NCBI GenBank assembly: GCA_027627225.1
Contig: JAPFQT010000168.1
Location: 158,501 to 222,500 of the forward strand
DNA length: 64,000 bases
DNA from: Congeria kusceri
Taxonomy: Eukaryota; Mollusca; Bivalvia; Myida; Dreissenidae
Direction: 5' to 3'
A program made the position numbers and the translations under genes. Shown here one piece after another: positions 12,701-27,700 of this stretch. The notes under the pieces were generated by a model. It saw only the letters and a program-made list of their open reading frames with translations, searched no databases and was not told the origin of the DNA. The stretch's first letter is position 1. Each line of letters starts with the position of its first letter.

Positions 12701-15700
12701 GACTGAATTGTACGATGTACATGTACTTTTATGTTTATGTAAACTATGCTTTTGCATAGGTTAAACTGAACACTGTTTACAGAATATGCTATAGTAACAT
12801 CGTGATTTATTAAACTTCCTATGTCCATATTCTTAAATATGTTTCTGTTGTTTTTGTTAACCTAAGTAAGTATTGTTATCAAAGGACCCCATCGGAAATA
12901 AACTTTCAAGCTTTTATGGGTCATCCTAGGTTACTACACACTATGATTAACTCCCATATATGTATTCGCATTAATTGATTCCAACAAATGTTATATTGCC
13001 TCGTAATAGCTATTCCTCTATCATATTCAAATGTAGTTTAGTAAATTCAAGTGCTGTTGCTTTTGATAGTTATAAGAATGACTCGTTTTTTATACCATTG
13101 TTTCTATAACTGAATTTGTCATGCGTTGTAAAAGTGTGTGTTTTAATCTGATCTATCATCTATCAATTTAATGGTCACTGGATTGGACATGTTTATGATA
13201 TATGATTAAAGTTATATGGCGATTAATGTAAGATGATTTCCGTTATTCAGCATACCATGAAGATTCATAGATGTTTGGTTGCTGTTGACCGTACAGTTGA
13301 GACAGATAGTGAATGCGTCAGCGACATAAATGTATTAGAAAATGGAGGGAAACACTAAGTGTTTGAACGGTTCGTTTCTGTTTGGCATTAAAATGTCAAT
13401 ATTTGCTAGTAATACACGAATAACAAACAATTATAGCTTAGCTTGATGTGTTTTGTTGTTGTTGTAGTTGCTGTTAGTGTTGTTGGTGGTGGTGGTGTTG
13501 TTGTTGCTGTTTTCGTTGTTGCTGTAAGTGTTGGTGTTGTAGTTGTTGCTATTGTCGTTTCGCATGTTATTTCATAATCTCATGAATTCTGAGGAAGGTT
13601 ATAAAACCGAAACATTCAGTTTCATTAAAATTTAGTCACTTGAAGTTGTTTTTCTGTTGTTGTTCTTCTTTTTTTAAATAATTATATTGTTTAATCTAGG
13701 AATATGCAACGGAGTTCGAGACTCACATCCAGAGGGGCAGTTGAAGTCAGGATTAGGCTTGAGGCATTGCACGCAGACGCCCTGGTCGCGGTCGCACCTG
13801 CCGTCATAGCAGAGAGATTCACACCTCCGGTCACAGTCTGTCCCGTACCATCCAGTCACGCAGTCGGAGTTACACCGACCCGTTTTGAAGTCACAGGATA
13901 CCAGCCCTGACGCGTTACTTTTGCCGCAGTTGGGGTTGCATAATGAGAAACAGTCTGTGTCCCAGTATCAGGCCGAACATTGACCAAAAGCGCAGTCAGC
14001 TGTCACGATATTGCAGGAAATCACGCCGCTTACCGGCACACAAGCCTGACTGCAGTTGTACTGACACAGCTCCCCGTATTTCCCGTTGGCACACTGTGTA
14101 CATAGACCGGTCGCCTTAGTGCACGTGATGCACGTGGTGCAATTTTGTCGGCAATAGGACCAGTAATATCCAGGCATGCACTCGCCGTCACAGCGTCCGT
14201 CCGCCTGTTGACACTTGGTACCCACCAGGCACGTGTTACAATGCTGCTCACACATGTCTCCGAAGCGACCGGTAACGCAACCGAGGCAGGTTCCGTTGTA
14301 GCGGCCGCATCTTTTTCCGGCGCAGTAACTGCTGTTGCATGTCATGTTGCAGAACAGCCCGGTTAGGCCGGCGTCGCATGCTGTTAGAAGACATAGAAAC
14401 ATTCAGCATCAAGCGTACTTCCATACCTAAGTTTTAATACAATATATTAATTTAATCGACTCCATTTCTTTCATAAATGCCCTTGATAAAAGCAATACAA
14501 CTCATTTTCAGTAAACTTCAATTAAACTGTTTGTAAAAGCGACTATGTAAACAAAAAAGTCCTCTTTCACAATAAATGGTATTATACGAAAGAAATGAGC
14601 AATACAAAGACATTTGCGTTAAATTTACAATAAATAATATCATACACAGTAAGATACTTGTTTAAAAAAGCAAATAAGTTTGAAAATTAAATCCACAAGT
14701 GGTATCGAGCTAACGACGATGGAGGCGTACAAACAAATGGTTATACAAAATACTCACAAATCTGACGTCAGAGTGAAAAGGGCTATACAAACACGACCCT
14801 TATTAAACATTAATTTTTATCTCATAATGCATACACTCTTTTCCCATTATATATACCCATTTTCAGCCGTTATTATATGCCAGTATTAATATCTTAATTT
14901 GAGATTATTTGTTTTTAAGAAATTGCCCCTTTGAGACCCTTTTCGATGACATAGTTGCTTTAATATACACGTTTTCCACCTGGCTATTTCATTACTAACT
15001 AATAATACTTATAATGATATAAGCATAAAGCATAACAACACCACAATGACCGACCATAACCGGTGTAACAAACTATGAGGATTATTTGAAGTAATGATGT
15101 AACAAACGACTTTTAGAGTGCATTATTAGTAATGTGTAACGCTATGAAAGAGTCACTGAATGAGAGGATCTGTTTTTTTATTTAATAACTCATTTCACTT
15201 TTACAGTAAATGCAAATATACAAAAAATAAACATAAAAGCGCATTGTTATAAAGAGAAAACAATATGAGTATGCTTTGTTATTCATTATGAATTTTCAGA
15301 TAATTTTTTTTGCTGTTTTCATTTCTCAGCGGTATATATATATGTATATATAAACATTGACATGGCAAAAACGGAGATCTGACATTCGTTTAAAAAAAAA
15401 TAGAATACCATATTCCTAGTTTGCGAGTGAATCAAATTGTGCGTACCCAAATCTTTACACACCCTCTCAGACTGTTAAAGGCAAGATGTATACCTCGTTT
15501 TATACCTCGTGTATATACTTAAATTTAACACATATTTTTTTCTACAAAGGCACATACACATACAAATGTAGAGCCCTACTTGAACTTACAGAACCAAGAT
15601 AAGAAATGAAATGTAAAAATGGTAAAAGTAAGATGAGTTAATTAAGAAATAGGTTTCGAGGTATCATTGTTTATTGGCCAATGAACAACGATTTGAAGTT

Positions 15701-18700
15701 CTGATGCGTTGGAATTAAACCACGAGGGCGTTAGACCGAGTGGTTTAATAGCCACGCATCAGAACTCGAAATCGGTGTTGACTGGCCGATAAAAAATGAT
15801 AATGCAAACATTACGCGATTCTAACATGATTTGACAAACAGTTTTGCAATTGTAATAAAAACTTCATTTTACTATGCTACGTTCAGAATCGCAACTTCTT
15901 TTTGCGTTGTTTATTGGGTAGCTTTACACGCGATAATTGTGTTCTTTGTCTACATAAACTTATGCGAGTATCATGTTAGAATAGTAGTTAGTGTAGTAAG
16001 CCAAAATGTAATTTAATCAAAAAAATAAATAACAAACTCAATAAGACAAACAGATATATAATGGGTTAAACAAAGCGGAGTCGCCGACAATCAGGTAAGA
16101 AGCAGGCAAGCTCTAACAAAGCCCAGTTGTTTGCCCTGATTCTGGTCCCCCACCTACCCGCCTCGCGGCACTGGATATCCGGTTTCGGGAGGTCACACTC
16201 TCTGCAGTATCCCAGGGTCCTGTCACAGGTGTTGTTGACGCAAGTATTGTTTGGGGGACACGTCAGGTCGCACTGGTCTCCATAGTAACCGACGCGGCAG
16301 CCATAGCTACAGGAGCCGCCGGCATCAGCACACGTGGTGTTGACACAGAATTGCATTTCGTGGCACAGGTCGGGAAATTGTAGTAATCATCAACACAGCC
16401 GTCCGTGCAGTTATTTCCGGCGTTCAAACAGCGTTTATTCTCGCACTTTGTACTGCACCGGTGCGCGCAAGTAGGACCGTAGCAGCCATCGTCACAACCG
16501 TGCAGACAGTTTCCGGTGTTTTTAGCGCACACTTGCTCATCGGGGCCTCTCTTCGCGCATGTCGTACTGCAGATCAACGTGCAGTGCGGTGTAAAGTACC
16601 CGGGCTTGCAAACCCCGCTCGTGCAGTTTCCGTTGTCTTTTGCGCACGTGGCAAAATTCTTCCCTGGGTCCGAGACACAGTTTGCGCTACAATTTTGCTG
16701 ACACGTTTCACCAAATGTTCCCACGTTACACACCTCGCACGCGCCGCTCAAGCGGTTACATATAGTGCACCTGTCTCCACACCTGTAATTACAATTGTCA
16801 CCAAAGTAACCATTGACGCATCCCAGCTGGCAGAAACCGGTTGCCTGGTAACATAGTCCATTCACGCAATTCGGGCAGGTGAGGTTACAGAACTCTCCCC
16901 ATCTTCCCACCACACCGCCAATACAATTGCTAGTGTATCGGTTACAGGTTTTATTCAAGCAGCTGACATCACCAGGGCAGTTTTCGATACAGTAAGTCCC
17001 AAATTTACCAACAGGGCAAGCTGAAAATCAAATACGGATAGCGTCATGGTTGTTACCCCTGTTAACAATGGAGCATTATTTGTTAATAAATGCGCTTTAT
17101 ACTATTAATTACCCTACTATTTTTGTTGAGTTAATTGAGTTAATAAACATGTTGCCGCTCTGTTTGTTAATATCATACTAGTAATTACGCTTAAACTGCT
17201 TGTTTTGTTATTTCGGCTGCGCATTCCAGTTAGTTTTGTGAACAGCATTCGGTTACTGTGGATTACTGCATGGGAATGGAAGGGGAAGTACTCTTACTAA
17301 ACATCCACGGTCCGCAAGTAAGAGATATCTTATCCATGAATTGTTTCTGCGTAGTTCGGTTAAATTGTTGATTTAACATCAGTTAATGCGAGTGGCTGCA
17401 GAAAAGAATGGGAAGTACTTTGACTAAACATACATGATCAGCGAATAATAGTTCTCTTATCCTGGAATTGTTGCCGTGCAGTTTGATTATATTTTGTATT
17501 TGACAGCAGTTAATGTTAATGGCTGCAGAATGGAAGGGGAAGTACTCTTTCTAAACATACACGGTCAGCGAGTAAAATCTTATCCTGGAAATGTTGATGC
17601 GCAGTTCAGTTTAGTTGTTAATTTCACATCATTTAACGCAACGGCTGCATGAGTGGCAAGGTGGGGTACTCTAACTGAACATGGAAATGAGTAGTTCTCC
17701 AATTAAACGTACACTGTCAGCGAGTAAGTGCTATCTAACCCCAAAAGAGCGTTGATGTATGCAGTCCGCGTGAATAATGTTGTAAAATTTCATTTCTGAG
17801 TGATATTATGTACCCAATCAAACTTTCTTAAGTGAAATCGTTGTTCTCATCATTATAAAATCGATTTGCAATAAATTATAATCCCATTTCTCAACAATCA
17901 CAAAAACGCAATACATTCAAAAATTTACATTTAAAGCGTGTGTACTTGTTACGTTTAAAGTAACTGTTATATGGCGTTTTGTGATTCAAATAGTATACGC
18001 TATTGCTTTGATGGAACAACTGCAAGACTTGAACTGCTAGTTTAATATTTGATGTTATTAACACATATTTAAGAAAGCTTTCTTTGTTTTGCGGTATTCA
18101 ATAACTGTGAGATCAATGGTCGGCGGTGCCTAACAGTTCAATAACTAGCGTGCATATAAATTACAACTAAATTTATATACAACTCACGCTCAATATGGTA
18201 TACGCATTTGTAGCATACTTTTAACTCAGTATGTTAATTATTTAAAATCGCCCTGCGGACTCATTAAATAACCAAGATGTTTCGGTAAAAGGCTGCTACA
18301 ACTATCACAAAACGAATGTTTAGCGACGTCCATGAAAAAACGAAAACTGTTAGTTAAATAATAAAGTTAAATCAGGTTTACAATACACTTAATATAAATA
18401 ATGTTTCAATGTAAGATTACTGTATGTATTGCGTTGTACGTACATTAAATATTTCAACATGGAATGATTTTGCATTAGTTGGGAATGGTAAATGTCAGCT
18501 ATCGAGTTATTGTAATGTAATGTTGTGTACATCGTCGGACCCCAAATTAGCTCATATACGCTATGCTCAAAGAGCGGTAACGAAATATATACCGTGGGTC
18601 TATACAAATACGAGGTAGATATAACAGGGCTTGTCAGATGATGTGACGTATGCCCCCGATGCATATGCTCATCACAGCAAGGCTACCCAATGACAGACAA

Positions 18701-21700
18701 GCATATGTGATGTCCAAAACACAGCATCTGGTCACGGGGAATAATAATCTGAAGTAATATTAAAATCCTAACAGGCGTTTAGAAGTAATGGAGGGAAAAC
18801 GAAATTTCTTGACCTAGAATTGTGACCTTGACCTTTGACAGACAACCATGAATGTTGTACGCGACACATCGTCTTGTCCTGGGGGATAATAATCTGAATT
18901 AATATGCCAAGGTATTTAGAAGATATGGATCGGAAATGTAAATCGGTGACTTTGACCTTGAATTGTGACATTGACCTTCGATCGACGATAATGTTAGTTG
19001 TACGCAACACATTGTCTTTAAATGGGGAAAAATAATCTGAAATAATATTTTTTTAAATCCTTCCTGGCGTTGTGAAGTTATGGAGCTAAAATGAAAATAT
19101 TTTACCGTTGACCTTGAATTGTGACCTTGACCTTTGACCAACGAGCATGGGAGTTGTACGCGACACAGTGTCTGGTCATGGGGAATATAAGTCCACACAG
19201 GCATTGAATAGTTACAGGGCGGAAACGAAATCCGGACGGACGGATGAAAACCCACAGAAGGACGGTGGACTGCTATTTTCCCTCCCTCGTGGGCATAACT
19301 AAAATAATAAATAGATATAGCGTGACGTCAAAAACATAAATAAAATAAAGTAGTGATATATTAACATGACAAGTTATTTATCGGATATTAATGGGGTGAA
19401 ATAAAAATTTTAATGTGATATTGGAGACAAATTGGGAATTGTTGTTGATGTAAATAATATACGAATTGACAATTATAATAAAATATACATTTACAGAGAG
19501 TAATGTGAAAATCTGCTTGACTTATGTTGAAACTTTGTCTTTGATAAAACGTGTGATATATTTATTAAAGGCACAGTGGTTAAAGAACGGACTAAAAGCT
19601 CTGGATGAATTACATTTGAGGCGCGTCGTCGGAAAACCAGGCTTAATGCATGTGCGTAAGAGTCGTCTCGGATTAGCCTGTGCGGTCCGCACAGGCTAAT
19701 CCAGGACGGAAGTTTTCGCGTACAGTTATTTATGCTTAGAAGAGACTTCCTTGAAACAGAAAATGCCATAAAAGAGGAAAGGACCATCATGGATTAGCCT
19801 GCGCGTACTGCACAGGCTAATCCGGGACGACACATTACGCACATGCATTAAGCCAGACACGCCTCATTTATATGTTGGTATTTTCGTCACCTCGAGTACT
19901 TTCAACAGTTTATCATAAAAACTACTAAAAAATAAAATTATACTTTCGTAACAATATAGGGTATTGCTATATATAACACTCAAAAATCACTTACCTTTAG
20001 CACTTTATATCATATGTATATGCGATTAGCAGGAATTACAAACTAATATTGTAACACAAGTTCACGGATAATAATTATATAATGCCAGAAGAATTAGTGG
20101 CATAATAAATAACAGATGCGGGGTGCAGCTTTTGTACTTATACATAAAAATATACACGTATTAATTTTTTAATCATCCAACATTTTATGTAATGACATAA
20201 TAATAGTTGTAGACATCAGAAACATCATATATATAACATACAAAATTATTATACATCCACTCATCAAAACACATATTATATCGGTTTAAAAATATAATGT
20301 ACACTGATCATGAATGAGTTAATGACACAAGCCTGTCAGCTGTGGCTTTTGAGCATATTACGTACAACAACAATGGCCAGTGATCTATCAAACGCAACCC
20401 TTAGAACACTGGGCGTTGGTGCAACCATATCAACTTGAGCAAACAGCAACAATGTCAAGGGTACAGAACATATACCGGTAAGAGGCGTTTCGTGGGAAAC
20501 CCGGGCATAATGCATGTGCGTAAAGTGTCGTCCCGGATCAGCGTGTGCAGTCTGGGCAGGCTGATCAAGGACGACGCTTTCCGCCTACAGTGGATTTATG
20601 TTTAGAAGAGACATCATTGAATCAGAAAATACCATGCAAGGGGGAAGTGTCGTCCTAGATTAGCCTGTGCGAACTGCACAGACTAATCCGGGACAACGCT
20701 TTACGCACAAGCATTAAGCCCGGTTTCCCACGACACGCTTCAATTATTCATTTTAACTTTGGATTATAGCCAGATCTATTTCAAGACAGCACTATAACTG
20801 TTGAATTTCAGGTCTGGGGTCACGGCACTAAGTTGCCAGTAAAAGAAAGAAATCAAGGACTAGCTTTGCATCATAACATGGTCTATTAAAGCCAAAATTC
20901 ATACGCAACCATAAACCAAAACATATTACATAGTAACAATAACGCAAAAAGCTTATGCCGTTACCTCGTTCAAACGATCAAACCGGAAATCACCGTCTGC
21001 GCGAGTACTGGATTCCGCGCATGCGTACGGGCTACTCCGCAGGGCTCACGATTGGTCACAACGTCATATTTTCAACACAAATCGCATTTAGGGGACAATT
21101 TTTTTATCTGACAACGATGACAAACATTTAAACATACTGACAGAATTTCACAGAAACACAGAAATAGTTCGGTGGTTTAAAATTATTTAAAACGATAATT
21201 TACGTCCTCACACAATTAAAATGTGTATATGTGATTTGTAAGCAGTGGTCACGTGGCCAAAGTTGTGTATCACGTGACTGAAGGTGTGTATCATGTGCCT
21301 GGAGTTGTGTATCACGTGACTGAAGGTGTGTATCACGTGACTAAAGTTGTGTAACATGTTTCACGTGACTGAAGGTGTGTATCACGTGACTAAAGTTGTG
21401 ATTGACTCGTGCTTCATTCAACAGCGTGGTTTGTTTTGAAGTGTTTTATGATGGTAATGCAAAAAGCCATGATGGATGAAAAGCGCTAAGACAGAACGGA
21501 ACAGCACAGGACAGGCAACAAGACATAGCCTTATGAATGACAGAAGCAACAAGCAACTATAAGAATTCATATCAATTCGTAATGAAATATAAATGAGTTT
21601 AATACAGTAACATTCCAACCATGTTATACTGAATTTGCATCAAAAGAACACAGCGAATACAAAATCATTTAACATGTTTGCATTAATTTTAGAGAGGGCA

Positions 21701-24700
21701 AGCTTTCTCTGAAGCTCAATTTACTTTGACTATTTATATTTGTCGTCTGCTATTGATAGCAACTGTTGTTTTTTTCCTCCTTTTTTTAGTTGTTATTTTT
21801 TAGTTTTTCTGTGTTTGCAATTGACAATGAAAGAAGATAGATCAGTTCAGATTACAAAGAGTGGTGGTTAGGATTATTGGATGTTATTAAGCGGTGATCG
21901 ACCGGAAGCCAAACGCGTGCAGGGTTAGAAAGCACTATAGGTTACACACCACTAATTAGTACGAAAGCTGTTGCGTTAACCATGTGAAAGCTCGTGAAAA
22001 ACTCTTTAATCAAGCTACGTTATCTAACTAACCTTGTACGTTAATAAATGAGGTGTGTCGTGGGAAAACCGAGCTTAATGCATATGCGTGATTAATTAGC
22101 GTATGCAGTCCGCGCTGGCTAATCCGGGACGGCTACTTCCGCCTACAGTGGATTTTATGTTTACACACATGCATTAAGCCCAGTTTTCTTACAACACGCC
22201 TTATTAATATAAATTACGTTGTTGAAACTAGAGCGCGGGTCAGTATTTAAAATATTTTATGCACATGTAGGTAATTAACACATATTTTATAATATTATAT
22301 ACTTGGTTAAAGTTTCGTTAGTATAATAGCATGTGCTAAAATATTCATGAAAATATTATTTTTGTCATATTTGCTTCTTCAAGCCACTAATATAATCCTG
22401 TAGGCCTATGCATAACTAACGGTGAAACATTCCAACAACATGTTTCAAACTAACATATGCGTGTCTTGTATTTTGTTATAAAACAACACACTTAACGAAA
22501 GCTCTATATTAAAAATTCAAACCAAACTTTAAAAGCATGATTAAAATCGCCTACGCCTACTGTTGCACCACAAAACCACATGTTAGAAAGTAAATAGCAT
22601 TCAGGTCTAGATCTAAAATCTTTAGTATATGGTTTTGTCAATGCAGCAACATAGCTTCATTAATTTTCAAACATATATTGAATTCTATGAAAACTTTGAT
22701 TTAAAATAAAATAACATAGGTGTGAATTTATTACTTCACTCTCGTCCACTTACTTCCGGTCGGGCACAGCATGCCGGGATTGGGTTTGCTGCATTCTGCG
22801 CAGTTTCCGGTGTTGATGTCACAAGTGTCGTCCACGCATTGTGAACTGCAACTCATCCTACATGTCGGTTTGTAGTATCCGGGCTTACATGCGTAATCGC
22901 AGTTACCAGTAGCTTGCCTGCACAGCGGACCTGTCGTGTGATAACTTAATACATTAGTTCACAAAGTAGTTCACTCATTTGTTTCGTTTTAAGACTGTTT
23001 GCGGAAGCCAAAGCTCTTTTGAGAGGGTAATTTCCAAAACAGGTATCGCGGAAAACTACTTTTTTTGCAGGTTACGAGTTAATAAATTGAAACCCAAAAG
23101 GGTCCTTCTTCAAAACAGCAAACAATCACGCCTTTTTTATGACCTTTTAATTATTTACGATAATGTTGGTCATGTGCATTATAATGTGTATATCATGTGA
23201 ATTATTACAATTAAAGTTTCTAAAAAAGTATATTTATCAAAACGTCAAACTAATGACACTTTGTACTTGTATGTAACCGAAACATTCACCTGAGTGACCT
23301 GGAATAAGACCACTAAATTAATTACTTATTTTTGACTCGTTGCGAAAGAGTTATTTCTTGTTACCGATTCTTATTCTGAATATTTTCTGAAAATCGAGAG
23401 CAGGCATTGTATGACCTACTTTTCACTCGGTAGGCTACGAATAACAAACAATCCATAATCTTAATTACCACACTTCATCGCTTATTCTGCTACCTCGTTG
23501 CAGATTGAATGTTTCACTGGCATGTATATATTTCCGTTTGCATTAGAAAGTAAGCTTGAACAATATGTGTTCGTTACTAGCAAAGAAATTTTTATTATGA
23601 TGTCGTATACTATTGAATAAGAAGCCTTATTAGTAACAATAAAGATGGGAAATTGAACTTCATTCAAACAAATGTTTCCTTTTTAGCAAAAGCGCCCTCA
23701 TAATTCACTCGTTTTAGTTTCTTGTCCTGCTAACAGTCTTTCTATGCTGTCAGCGTGTTGATTGTGACATAATCTTTTATTAAACAACAGCAGACATAAG
23801 ACTTTGATTGCAACTGTCAGGAAAATAACTCGGGAATAATGGATATAATGACAAGAAATACGGCAAACTACTTTTAACACGCATGCTTTACTCGATAGCT
23901 TTAGACACTTTATAAAATAATATAAATATATATATACAAATTAAAAAAAATATATTAAAACTTTAATTTATCGCCAGTGGTTTCGTTTCTTCATACATTA
24001 CACAATTATATAATCGACTTACCCTTCTCAAGATTGGCCGGACTAATTGCACAGAACTGTGAGCATCCCAGTGTGCATTTTTCTCCGTAATAAGTGTCCC
24101 TGCATCCGTACGTGCAGTTTCCGGTAGAGAAATGACAATGCAAGCGACCGTTCGGGTCGAATGCGCAATTTGCGGGACATGTCTGGTTGCATGTCGCACC
24201 GTAATAGCCGTAGTCACATACGGGGTCTAGACATGCACCTGCGGTGGATAGAAATAAACAGAACATTATTTTATCGCGGCCTTACAGTTGCTGCTAGGTG
24301 TCTATACAGGTATTGGATTCATTGCGCTCAACTAGTTTGTATCGGTAGTTTGGTGTGTTCCCTCGCGTGCATGTTTGTTATATTTTACATATGTTTGTTT
24401 TTGATTCTCATCGTGTTATCTAACACCTATGCTTGTACAGAACGGACGTGTTCCACACATGCTTGTATCGAGAGAAGGTTTTATTCTATCTGTTGTACGC
24501 ATGGTTGATTTGAGTGCATGTTTATTCTTTGGTAAGCATGCTTGTATTTAGAGCAAGCTTGATTCTAATGTACGCATGTTTGTATTTAGTGAGAGATTTA
24601 TTTTAATGTACGCATGTTTGTATTAAGAGCATATTTTATTCTAATGTACGCATCCTTGTAATTGAGTGCATGATTTATTCTAATGTACACAGGCTTGTAT

Positions 24701-27700
24701 TGAGTGCATGATTAATTCTAATGTACACAGGCTTGTATTGAGTGCATGATTTATTCTAATGTACGCAGGCGTGTATTGAGTGCATGATTAATTCTAATGT
24801 ACACAGGCTTGTTTTGAGTGCATGATTAATTCTAATGTACACAGGCTTGTATTGAGTGCATGATTAATTCTAATGTACACAGGCTTGTATTGAGTGCATG
24901 ACTAATTCTAATGTACACAGGCTTGTATTGAGTGCATGATTTATTCTAATGTACGCAGGCGTGTACGTATTCAGTGCATGATTTATTCTAAAGTACGCAT
25001 GCTTGTACGCATTGAATGCATGATTTATTATAATGAATGCTGGCTTGTACGTATTGAGTGCATGATTTATTGTCATGTACGCAGGCTTCCACGTATTGAG
25101 TGCATGATTTATTCTCATGTACGCATGCTTGTAATTGAGTGCATGATTTATTCTAATGTACGCAGGCTTGTACGTATTGAGTGCATGATTTATTCCAATA
25201 TACACAGGCTTGTATTGAGCGCATGATTTATTCTAATGTACACAGGCATGTATTGAGTGCATGATTAATTCTAATGTACACAGGCTTGTATTGAGTGCAT
25301 GATTTATTCTAATGTCCGCAGGCGTGTATTGAGTGCATGATTAATTCTAATGTACACAGGCTTGTATTGAGTGCATGATTAATTCTAATTTACACAGGCT
25401 TGTATTGAGTGCATGATTTACTCTAATGTACGCAGGCGTGTACGTATTCAGTGCATGGTTTATTCTAAAGTACGCATGCTTGTACGCATTGAGTGCATGA
25501 TTTATTCTAATGTATGCTGGCTTGTACGTATTGAGTGCATGATTTATTGTCATGTACGCAGGCTTCCACGTATTGAGTGCATGAGTTATTCTCATGTACG
25601 CATGCTTGTAATTGAGTGCATGATTTATTCTAATGTACGCAGGCTTGTACGTATTGAGTGCATGATTTATTCCAATATACACAGGCTTGTATTGAGCGCA
25701 TGATTTATTCTAATGTACACAGGCATGTATTGAGTGCATGATTAATTCTAATGTACACAGGCTTGTATTGAGTGCATGATTTATTCTAATGTCCGCAGGC
25801 GTGTATTGAGTGCATGATTAATTCTAATGTACACAGGCTTGTATTGAGTGCATGATTAATTCTAATTTACACAGGCTTGTATTGAGTGCATGTTTAATTC
25901 TGATGTACACAGGCTTGTATTGAGTGCATGATTTACTCTAATGTACGCAGGCGTGTACGTATTCAGTGCATGGTTTATTCTAAAGTACGCATGCTTGTAC
26001 GCATTGAGTGCATGATTTATTCTAATGTATGCTGGCTTGTACGTATTGAGTGCATGATTTATTGTCATGTACGCAGGCTTCCACGTATTGAGTGCATGAG
26101 TTATTCTCATGTACGCATGCTTGTAATTGAGTGCATGATTTATTCTAATGTACGCAGGCTTGTACGTATTGAGTGCATGATTTATTCCAATATACACAGG
26201 CTTGTATTGAGCGCATGATTTATTCTAATGTACACAGGCATGTATTGAGTGCATGATTAATTCTAATGTACACAGGCTTGTATTGAGTGCATGATTTATT
26301 CTAATGTCCGCAGGCGTGTATTGAGTGCATGATTAATTCTAATGTACACAGGCTTGTATTGAGTGCATGATTAATTCTAATTTACACAGGCTTGTATTGA
26401 GTGCATGTTTAATTCTGATGTACACAGGCTTGTATTGAGTGCATGATTTACTCTAATGTACGCAGGCGTGTACGTATTCAGTGCATGGTTTATTCTAAAG
26501 TACGCATGCTTGTACGCATTGAGTGCATGATTTATTCTAATGTATGCTGGCTTGTACGTATTGAGTGCATGATTTATTGTCATGTACGCAGGCTTCCACG
26601 TATTGAGTGCATGAGTTATTCTCATGTACGCATGCTTGTAATTGAGTGCATGATTTATTCTAATGTACGCAGGCTTGTACGTATTGAGTGCATGATTTAT
26701 TCCAATATACACAGGCTTGTATTGAGCGCATGATTTATTCTAATGTACGCATGATTGTATTAAGAGCATATTTTATTATAATGTACTCATCCTTGTAATT
26801 GAGTGCTTGATTTATTCTAATGTACGGATGCTTGTAATTGAGTGCATGATTTATTCTAATGTACGCAGGCTTGTACGTATTGAGTGCATGATTTATTCAA
26901 ACGTACGCAGGCTTGTACGTATTGAGTGCATGATTTATTATAATGTACAGAGGCTTGTACGTATTGAGTGCAAGATTTATTCTAATGTACGCAGGCTTGT
27001 AAGTATTGAGTGCATGATTTATTCTAATGTGCGCAGGCTTGTACGTATTGAGTGCATGATTTATTTTAATATACGCAGGCTTGTACGTATTAAATGCATT
27101 ATTTATTTTAGTGCACGAAGGCTTGTACTTATTAAGTGCATGATTTACTATAATGTAAGCATGCTTGTAATTGAGTGCAAGTTTTATTCTAATGTACGCA
27201 GCCTTTTATGTATTAAGGGCATGATTTATTCTAATGCACAAGAGCTTGTATTGAGTGCATGATTTATTTTAGTGTGCGCATGCTTGTACGTATTGAATGC
27301 ATGATATATTCTAATGTACGCAGGTTTGAACGCATTGAGTGCGTGATTTATTCCTATGTACGCAGGCTTGCACGTATTGCGTGCATGATTTATTCTGATG
27401 TACGCATGCTTGTAATTGAGTGCATGATTTATTCTAATGTACGCAGGCTTGTATTGAGCGCATGATTTATTCTAATGTACGCAGGCTTGTACGTATTGAG
27501 TGTAAGATTTATTCTGATGTACGCATGCTTGTAATTGAGTGCATGATTTATTCTAATGTACGCAGGCTTGTATTGAGCGCATGATTTATTCTAATGTACT
27601 CATCCTTGTAATTAAGTGCATGATTTATTCTAATGTACGGATGCTTGTTATTGAGTGCATGATTTATTCTAATGTACGGATGCTTGTTATAGAGTGCATG

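Noticed and set aside
13968..13970. TGA as a selenocysteine codon
   Set aside because: The expected residue is a structural glycine of the EGF-like repeat, and no selenoprotein of this class is known to me; a point mutation is simpler.
24870..27465. Repeated 96-151-codon ORFs (MIYSNVRRL.. / RINHALNTYKPAY..)
   Set aside because: Frames through the 38-42-bp minisatellite on both strands, not genes.
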